Source of the DNA: Ancylobacter gelatini
GTDB taxonomy: Bacteria; Pseudomonadota; Alphaproteobacteria; Rhizobiales; Xanthobacteraceae
NCBI RefSeq assembly: GCF_022601675.1
Contig: NZ_JAKVIL010000001.1
Coordinates: 124,001-188,000, forward strand
Length of the DNA: 64,000 nucleotides
Direction of reading: 5' to 3'
The notes under the pieces were generated by a model. That model did not search any database and was not told the DNA's origin. It saw nothing but the letters and a program-made list of their open reading frames with translations. Position numbers and translations under genes: made by a program. Below are positions 58,526 through 64,000 of the stretch, in pieces; positions within the stretch are counted from its first letter, which is position 1; every line of letters starts with the position of its first letter.

Positions 58526-58905
58526 ACGCTCTGGTGCTGGTCTTTCTGGGTGCGGGAATTGGCGGGATGTTCCGGTACGGTGTGAACGTGTACGCCCCCC
58601 GCCTGTTCGGCACGAGCTTTCCGGCCGGCACCATGTGCGTCAACGTGCTCGGCTCCTTCCTGATCGGCTGCGTCGCCGGCTGGTTGACCTTCAAGATGGC
58701 GGCGCCGTGGTCGCAATCGGCGCGGCTTTTCGCCGTGACCGGCGTTCTCGGCGGCTTCACGACCTTCTCCGCCTTTTCGCTGGAGACGGCTCTGCTGGTC
58801 GATCGCGGGGCAACCGGGCTTGCCGCGCTCTATGTCGGCGGCTCGGTGGCGCTGTCGCTGGTCGGGGTGTTCGGCGGGCTGGCGCTGGTCCGGGCGCTGG
58901 CGTGA
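58522..58905 (+). CDS. crcB: Fluoride ion channel FluC (CrcB)
   Basis: 127-residue four-helix protein of the dual-topology fluoride channel family: GAGIGGMFRYGVNVYA, FPAGTMCVNVLGSFLIGCVA and GVLGGFTTFSAFSLET with the conserved pore Phe/Thr and central Asn. It exports F-. The ATG overlaps the rarA stop (ATGA). No fluoride riboswitch is visible because the gene is translationally coupled. Confidence 0.94.
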   Translation: MNALVLVFLGAGIGGMFRYGVNVYAPRLFGTSFPAGTMCVNVLGSFLIGCVAGWLTFKMAAPWSQSARLFAVTGVLGGFTTFSAFSLETALLVDRGATGLAALYVGGSVALSLVGVFGGLALVRALA

Positions 58906-58991
58906 ATGCCGCGCACGCCGATTGTAGCTCGTAAAGCGTGACGTGGGGCCCGGTCTCGGCTATCTGCTGGGGTTTGAGGAGATTGCATTCC

Positions 58992-60077
58992 ATGGCCGTC
59001 GAGACACGCAACGTCGACCGCGACGAAGAGGGCATGCGCCTGGACCGCTGGTTCAAGGCGCATTTCCCGGATCTGTCCTTCGGCCATCTCCAGAAGCTGC
59101 TGCGCAGTGGGCAGGTCCGCGTCGATGGCGGGCGGGTAAAGACCAATACGCGGCTCTCGGCCGGACAGGCCATCCGCATTCCTCCGCTGGAAGAGAAGCC
59201 GCAGCCCTCCGCCGCCGATTTTCTGGAGGCTCAGGAGGCGGTGGCGCGTGGCGAGGCGCCCCCGCGGCTGCCGCGTGCGCCATCGGGTGAACCGCTGGCG
59301 GCGCCGGCGGTGAAGCGGGCCTCCTCCGACGACAAGGACGCCGCCGCGCTGCGCGACATGACGCTGTATGAGGACCGCGACGTGCTGGTGCTGAACAAGC
59401 CGTTCGGCCTCGCGGTGCAGGGCGGCTCGGGCACCTATCGCCATGTCGACGGCATGCTTGAGGCGCTGCGCGGTTCGGACGGCCAGAAGCCGCGCCTCGT
59501 CCACCGTATCGACAAGGACACCTCCGGCATCCTGCTGGTGGCGAAATCGCGTCTCGCAGCCTCGACGCTCGCCAAGACCTTCCGTTCGCGTTCGGCTCGC
59601 AAGGTTTACTGGGCGCTGGTACCCGGCGTTCCGAAGCCGCGTCAGGGGCGCATCTCGACCTATCTCGCCAAGGACGAGGCGGCCGAGCGCATGCGGGTTG
59701 CCCGCCATGGCGAGGATGAGGCGAGCCACGCCATCTCCTATTACGCCGTGGTGGATCATGCCGGGCAGAAGCTGTCCTGGCTGTCGCTGAAGCCGGTGAC
59801 CGGGCGCACCCATCAATTGCGCGCCCATGCCGCCCATATCGGGCACCCGATCGTCGGCGATCCGAAATATTTCGACATCGAGAACTGGCCGCTGCCCGGC
59901 GGGCTGCAGAACCGCCTGCATCTGCTGGCGCGCCGGCTGGTTATACCGCACCCGCGCGGCGATGATCGCCTGATAGACGTTTCCGCACCGCTGCCGCCTC
60001 ATATGCAGCAGAGCTGGAACGTGCTCGGCTTCGATGCCTCGCACTACGACCCGATCGTCGACGCGCCGGAAAGCTGA
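58992..60077 (+). CDS. RluC/RluD-family 23S rRNA pseudouridine synthase
   Basis: 361-residue enzyme. An N-terminal S4 RNA-binding domain (MRLDRWFKAHFPDLSFGHLQ, then LLRSGQVRVDGGRVKTNTRL) is joined by a long Ala/Pro-rich linker (residues about 75-120) to the catalytic domain with LVHRIDKDTSGILLVAKSRL (catalytic Asp) and VTGRTHQLRAHAAHIGHPIV. RluC makes pseudouridines in 23S rRNA (955, 2504, 2580 in E. coli); which sites apply here is inferred. ATG 58992 follows GAGGAGATTGC. Confidence 0.93.
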   Translation: MAVETRNVDRDEEGMRLDRWFKAHFPDLSFGHLQKLLRSGQVRVDGGRVKTNTRLSAGQAIRIPPLEEKPQPSAADFLEAQEAVARGEAPPRLPRAPSGEPLAAPAVKRASSDDKDAAALRDMTLYEDRDVLVLNKPFGLAVQGGSGTYRHVDGMLEALRGSDGQKPRLVHRIDKDTSGILLVAKSRLAASTLAKTFRSRSARKVYWALVPGVPKPRQGRISTYLAKDEAAERMRVARHGEDEASHAISYYAVVDHAGQKLSWLSLKPVTGRTHQLRAHAAHIGHPIVGDPKYFDIENWPLPGGLQNRLHLLARRLVIPHPRGDDRLIDVSAPLPPHMQQSWNVLGFDASHYDPIVDAPES

Positions 60078-60425
60078 CGGCGCACCGCGCGCCTCAAAAT
60101 ATGCCCGACATCTGGCGGCTGCTATCAATACGTCATATGATTAAACTATATGCGCGCATTCTGTCGGCGCGGATCGAACCTGTGTCTGGAATCCTGCCTT
60201 CAGGGCATGTCCGTCGGGTGCGTCCTTCATAAAGGCGCAGGATTATTGGAGTTAAAAGGGACGTCCGCCTGCATTGAGGGCGGCCCGGCCTGATATCAGA
60301 GCCTGAGGCTCTGCTGATGGTCTGCGAATTGCTTGGAGCTATTTTGCGGAGGGGCAGCGGTTTGCGACGCTGTCGTTCCGGCCTATTTTTTAAACTGACT
60401 GTTGGGGGAATTGGAACAGTCGGCC
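60078..60425. promoter_or_regulatory. Intergenic region before the sugar transferase gene
   Basis: These 348 bp are relatively AT-rich and have no convincing gene. They hold a gapped CATAT/ATATG repeat (about 60134-60152) and a perfect 7-bp hairpin CAGAGCC-TGA-GGCTCTG (60297-60313) without a U-run. They presumably carry the promoter of the downstream exopolysaccharide gene. Confidence 0.45.
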
Positions 60426-61853
60426 ATGAGCGATATTCGACTTTACAATCTTGCCGACGCCCCGCGTGACAAGCGGCGCGCGCGGCGTTTTTCCAGCGGC
60501 TTTCTGACCCGCTATCGTCATGTCGTGCGCTATGCCCTGGTCGTCGGTGCGGCGCTGCTCGACATGCTGTGCTTCGCGCTTGCCGGGTGGGCGGCCTCTG
60601 CCATCCGCTATGACGGCTTTCAGATCGAAAACGTGTCGGACGCCGCCGCGCTGCTGGCGCCGATCTATCTGCTCGCAGCCTTCCTGCTGCGTGCCTACGA
60701 CATACGCACGCTCCGGGTACTCGGGCGAACGCTGCTGGCGGCCTTCCTGGCCCTGTGCATCGCGGTTGCGATCGGCTTCTTCGTCATCTTTGCGCTGAAG
60801 GTAAGCCAGGACCTATCCCGCGTTGAGACCGCAAATACGCTGGTGATCGTGCTCTCGCTGCTCTGGGCCAGCCGGATCGTCGGCTATCGGCTGCTGCGGC
60901 GGCTACTGGCACCGGCGATCGAGCCGCGCATCGTGGTGCTGACCGACGGTACCGGGATCGAGCGGCGCTCGGGCAACCGGGCGACCATGCTGGTCGATGT
61001 GCGCAACAGCGGACTGGTGCCGGAATTGAGCGATCCCGGCTTTTTCGACCGAATAGGCCGGCTCGCCCGCGATGCCGACCGCATCGTGCTTTCCTTCGCC
61101 GACCCGCGTGACCGGCAGCTCTGGTCACGCGCGATGCGGCTGAGCGGTTATGACGCCGAGGTGGTCGCCGATACCGGTGACATGCTCCCGCTCGCGCTGT
61201 CGAGCTGGGAAAACCACCCCACGCTGGTGATCTCGCGCGGACCGCTCAATCTCGGCGAGCGTTTCGTCAAGCGCCTGTTCGATCTGGTGGTGACCAGTGG
61301 CATGCTGCTGGTGTTCGGCCCGGTCATCGGGCTGTTCGCCATTCTGGTAAAACTCGATTCGCCCGGTCCCGCCTTCTTCGTGCAGGAGCGCGTCGGGCGG
61401 AACAACCGATCCTATCGCTGTTTCAAGCTGCGCTCGATGCGCACGGATCGCACCGACGACACCGGTGGCGTCTCGGCCTCGCGCGACGACGATCGCGTCA
61501 CCCGGCTGGGCAAGTTCCTGCGACGCAGCAGCATCGACGAGCTGCCGCAACTCTTCAACGTGCTGTTCGGGGACATGAGCCTGGTCGGTCCCCGGCCTCA
61601 CGCGCTGGGGTCCCGGGCGGAGGGGGCGCTGTTCTGGGAACTGGTGCCGGACTATTGGAGCCGCCACGCCATGAAGCCCGGCGTCACCGGCTTGGCTCAG
61701 GTGCGCGGCTTCCGTGGGGCCACCCATCACCGCACGGATATCGAGCAGCGTGTCGCCGCCGATCTCGAATACATCAATGGCTGGTCGCTGTGGCTGGACA
61801 TCAAGATCCTGTTGATGACCGTCCGCGTCACGGTGCACCATAACGCCTATTGA
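60426..61853 (+). CDS. Polyprenyl-phosphate sugar-1-phosphate transferase (WbaP/PssA/ExoY-like)
   Basis: 475-residue inner-membrane glycosyltransferase initiating exopolysaccharide synthesis. Four hydrophobic segments lie in residues 35-150 (e.g. [20 protein letters not shown]), followed by a CoA-binding-like middle region and the Bac_transf catalytic domain from about residue 285: [64 protein letters not shown] and [11 protein letters not shown]. It transfers hexose-1-phosphate (often Gal or Glc) to undecaprenyl phosphate. ATG 60426 is far from GGGGGAA; a TTG at 60402 is an alternative. No polymerase or flippase gene is visible nearby. Confidence 0.9.
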   Translation: MSDIRLYNLADAPRDKRRARRFSSGFLTRYRHVVRYALVVGAALLDMLCFALAGWAASAIRYDGFQIENVSDAAALLAPIYLLAAFLLRAYDIRTLRVLGRTLLAAFLALCIAVAIGFFVIFALKVSQDLSRVETANTLVIVLSLLWASRIVGYRLLRRLLAPAIEPRIVVLTDGTGIERRSGNRATMLVDVRNSGLVPELSDPGFFDRIGRLARDADRIVLSFADPRDRQLWSRAMRLSGYDAEVVADTGDMLPLALSSWENHPTLVISRGPLNLGERFVKRLFDLVVTSGMLLVFGPVIGLFAILVKLDSPGPAFFVQERVGRNNRSYRCFKLRSMRTDRTDDTGGVSASRDDDRVTRLGKFLRRSSIDELPQLFNVLFGDMSLVGPRPHALGSRAEGALFWELVPDYWSRHAMKPGVTGLAQVRGFRGATHHRTDIEQRVAADLEYINGWSLWLDIKILLMTVRVTVHHNAY

Positions 61854-61980
61854 GCCGCCATCTGAGGGGGCAGGAGAGGCGGACAAGCCGGCCTTGCAGG
61901 GCATGTCCGCCAATCTCCCGATTCCATCCGGCCTAAAAAGCGGCTAGGCACGGGTGCCCGACACTGGTTTGGAACTCGAC

Positions 61981-62760
61981 ATGCCGTCGCTCCCTCGGCT
62001 CGCCGCCCTGCTCATCATGGCCTCCTGTTCATCGCAGGCGCTGGCCGCTGCCTCCTGTGACGGCAAGCTCGGCACCTCGCGGGTGATGGAGGTCGATGCG
62101 CGCGGCCTTCAGGTCGGCACCAAGCATTTCCCTCAGACGCTTGATCTCGCAGAGGGCGAGGTCGTGCTCACCTTCGATGACGGACCGTTTCCCGCGACCA
62201 CACCGGCGGCGCTGAAGGCGCTGCGCGAAGCCTGTGTGCAGGCGACCTTTTTCGTGGTCGGCCGCAATGCGGCGGCGCATCCCGATCTCCTGAAACGCAT
62301 CATCCGGGACGGCCACACCGTCGGCCATCACAGCCAGACCCATCCGATGACGCTGGCGGATATGCCCTTCGACAAGGCTGTCGCCGATATCGAAAAGGGC
62401 ATCGCCTCCGACGAGAAGGCGGCCTATGGCACGGCCGGCGCCCATCCGCGCGTGCCGTTCTTCCGCTTTCCCGGCTTCGGCTCCTCGCCTGAGCTGCTGG
62501 ATTATCTGTCCAAGCGCGGTATCGGCGTGTTCGGAGCCGATCTGTGGGCCGGCGACTGGGTGCAGATGACGCCCGAGGTGCAGTTGCATCTGGTGATGGA
62601 GCGTTTGGCTCATGCCAAGCGCGGCATCATCCTGTTCCACGACACCCGCGCGCAGACCGTAAAGATGCTGCCCGCCTTCCTGGCCGCGCTCCAGGCCGGC
62701 GGCTACAAGGTGGTGCACATCGTGCCGGCCATGTCCGAAACAGCGGCGGTGCCGCAATAA
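61981..62760 (+). CDS. Secreted polysaccharide deacetylase (NodB-homology, CE4)
   Basis: 259-residue exported enzyme. Signal peptide about 1-24 (LPRLAALLIMASCSSQALAA). CE4 motifs are present: LTFDDGP (catalytic Asp pair), HTVGHHSQTHP (metal His), FFRFPGFG, and the C-terminal IILFHDTRAQT. It removes N- or O-acetyl groups from a polysaccharide (peptidoglycan, chitin-type or exopolysaccharide), the substrate not set by sequence. ATG 61981 is chosen; a GTG at 61954 would extend it by nine residues. It follows the sugar transferase by 127 bp and may modify its product. Confidence 0.9.
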   Translation: MPSLPRLAALLIMASCSSQALAAASCDGKLGTSRVMEVDARGLQVGTKHFPQTLDLAEGEVVLTFDDGPFPATTPAALKALREACVQATFFVVGRNAAAHPDLLKRIIRDGHTVGHHSQTHPMTLADMPFDKAVADIEKGIASDEKAAYGTAGAHPRVPFFRFPGFGSSPELLDYLSKRGIGVFGADLWAGDWVQMTPEVQLHLVMERLAHAKRGIILFHDTRAQTVKMLPAFLAALQAGGYKVVHIVPAMSETAAVPQ

Positions 62761-62787
62761 GCGGCATGTGCGGTCAGGTCGGAGGGC

Positions 62788-63672
62788 TCACGCGCAGGCA
62801 TTCTCCCGGCCGATAGCGGCCTCCTCCAGCGGGGAGGCCGCGACGTCGAGCGCTTCTGCAACCTGCTGCAGGTAGCGCTGTGACACCGGCGCGCGCAACC
62901 CGTTGCTGAGCTGCACCATGCCGGTGCGGCCCGCACGCTCGAAACGTTCCACCGCGCCATCGGCCACCCACCATGAGCGGTGCACCTGCCGCCCCGGCAC
63001 CGGCTGGGTGCGGGCGATGGCATCGCGCAGGCGCATCAGGACCAGGGTGGAGCCGTGCGTGGTGTGCACGCGCACATAGTGGTCCTGCATCTCCAGGCAG
63101 ACCAGCGGTCCGCGGATGTCCGGCGGAAGCTGCAGGATCAGCGGGCAGGTGAGACCGGCGGAGGGTAGCGCGTCGTCCGCAGCCGCCGGCAGGGCCGGGC
63201 TGTCATGGCGCGCCTCGAATTCGGCACGCCCTGCGGCTTGCGCCGAACGGACCAGAGGCGCGACCAGACGATCGCCGACAGGCATGAAGGCTGAGCCAAG
63301 CACGAGGATCTGGCAATACAGCTCGGTGACCTCAGCGACGGAGGGGTGCCAGCCATGCAGCGCCTCGATCGCGCCCCCGACGATGCCGATCATCGGAACC
63401 GCGGCGAGCGCGAGCGTGACGGCACGTCGCGGCCAGCTATGGAGCGCCCCGACCGTCGGGCTGCGTGCCAACAACTGCTCGCTCACTGCGACGAGCACGA
63501 ACCAACTGGCCAGCACTCCGCTCCAGAATCCCATCCGTGCGAGAAACGATCCCTCGACGAGGTCGAACGGTCCGATCCAGGCCAGGGCCGGACTGACGGC
63601 GAGCGCCACCACGATCTCGGCCGAGCGCAGTCGGAACCACGCGTCATCCCAGAAAATCGCGAATTCGCGCAT
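62788..63672 (-). CDS. Membrane-anchored LytTR-domain transcriptional regulator
   Basis: 294-residue protein. The N-terminal half has about four hydrophobic helices (IVVALAVSPALAWIGPFDLV, GFWSGVLASWFVLVAVSEQL, AVTLALAAVPMIGIVGGAIE, ELYCQILVLGSAFMPVGDRL). The C-terminal half is a LytTR DNA-binding domain: LVCLEMQDHYVRVHTTHGST, LRDAIARTQPVPGRQVHRSW and VERFERAGRTGMVQLSNGLR. No receiver domain is present, so it resembles membrane LytTR regulators rather than response regulators. GGGGAG lies 8 nt before ATG 63672; the ATG at 63741 has no ribosome site. It is convergent with the deacetylase gene, only 27 bp apart. Signal and targets unknown. Confidence 0.85.
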   Translation of the reverse strand: MREFAIFWDDAWFRLRSAEIVVALAVSPALAWIGPFDLVEGSFLARMGFWSGVLASWFVLVAVSEQLLARSPTVGALHSWPRRAVTLALAAVPMIGIVGGAIEALHGWHPSVAEVTELYCQILVLGSAFMPVGDRLVAPLVRSAQAAGRAEFEARHDSPALPAAADDALPSAGLTCPLILQLPPDIRGPLVCLEMQDHYVRVHTTHGSTLVLMRLRDAIARTQPVPGRQVHRSWWVADGAVERFERAGRTGMVQLSNGLRAPVSQRYLQQVAEALDVAASPLEEAAIGRENACA

Positions 63673-64000
63673 CGCGAAAGCTCCCCATCCGCACATGTCG
63701 GCACGGTAGCGAAGAATCTGGCGCAATTGCGAAACCGCCATGGCGGCGCGGTGGGGGAGGGCGGAGCAATGGCGTTCACCGCTTCCCTTCGCCCCAAGAG
63801 CCGAGCTCAACCATGACATTGCCCGCCATTCCCCGCCGCCGGCGCCGATGCCAGCGCGCCGATGGCCCCTCGGGCCGGCTTTCGGGCCGGTTCCGATGAG
63901 GGCGGCGGGGAGTGAGCCGCAGGCGGGCGGCGGCACCCGCGCACGGCGTGGATATCTCGACCAGCATGGCCGAATCGCAGTGCTCGGCATCTGCGTTGGC
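63673..64000. other. Upstream region of the LytTR gene at the window end
   Basis: I see no convincing gene in these 328 bp; the open frames are Arg/Pro-rich and look like antisense reading of GC-rich DNA. The promoter of the LytTR regulator should lie in the first 100 bp. Confidence 0.4.

Overview
The window is 64 kb of GC-rich (mid-60s %), gene-dense chromosome from an alphaproteobacterium of the order Hyphomicrobiales (Rhizobiales). A Xanthobacteraceae-like genus such as Ancylobacter or Starkeya is my best guess, made from protein flavour and gene order without any search. Pointers are the rRNA-free str-S10-spc-alpha supercluster with two tuf genes, GTG starts on rplJ, rpsL, rpsM and rpoA, CTTGAC-N17-TATATG-type promoters, and rhizobial-type OhrR/Ohr, HutC and uronate dehydrogenase proteins. 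I see no insertion sequence, prophage, integrase or CRISPR array.

Layout. (1) 1-8.9 kb, accessory metabolism: the 5' part of an FMN-dependent alpha-hydroxy-acid dehydrogenase gene (minus strand), an AT-rich regulatory gap, then a plus-strand operon with a sugar-type ABC importer (binding protein, two permeases, ATPase), a uronate dehydrogenase, a LacI regulator, an SMP-30 lactonase and a small ABM-fold protein. Together these read as uptake and oxidative catabolism of a hexuronate-like sugar. (2) 8.9-14.3 kb: a ureohydrolase of the agmatinase/guanidinobutyrase family diverges from a polar-amino-acid-type ABC importer, followed by a HutC-type GntR regulator. A palindrome of HutC type precedes the regulator gene, with related sites at the divergent promoter and before the binding-protein gene, so this looks like one regulon. 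(3) 14.4-19.3 kb: tRNA-Thr, a Cys-rich secreted protein, an OmpA-like protein, RidA, an MHS-type transporter with a large periplasmic insert, and an rRNA 2'-O-methyltransferase.

(4) 19.5-55.7 kb, the gene-expression core: tRNA-Tyr, tRNA-Gly, tuf-1, a small secreted protein, tRNA-Trp, secE-nusG, rplK-rplA, rplJ-rplL, rpoB-rpoC, rpsL-rpsG-fusA-tuf-2, then rpsJ through secY-adk and rpsM-rpsK-rpoA-rplQ. Two non-ribosomal pairs interrupt it: a DJ-1/PfpI protein with a ribbon-helix-helix protein (22.9-23.9 kb), and a divergent ohr/ohrR peroxide-stress pair (35.6-36.7 kb). The tuf copies have identical products and appear identical in DNA, but one starts with ATG and the other with GTG. (5) 55.8-60.1 kb: a DegP-like protease, RarA, the fluoride channel FluC and an RluC-type pseudouridine synthase. 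(6) 60.4-63.7 kb, envelope genes: a polyprenyl-phosphate sugar-1-phosphate transferase, a secreted polysaccharide deacetylase and a convergent membrane-anchored LytTR regulator.

Most of the window is conserved housekeeping. The parts most worth a second look are the two catabolic clusters with their operator candidates, the interrupted ribosomal supercluster, the transporter insert and the membrane LytTR gene.
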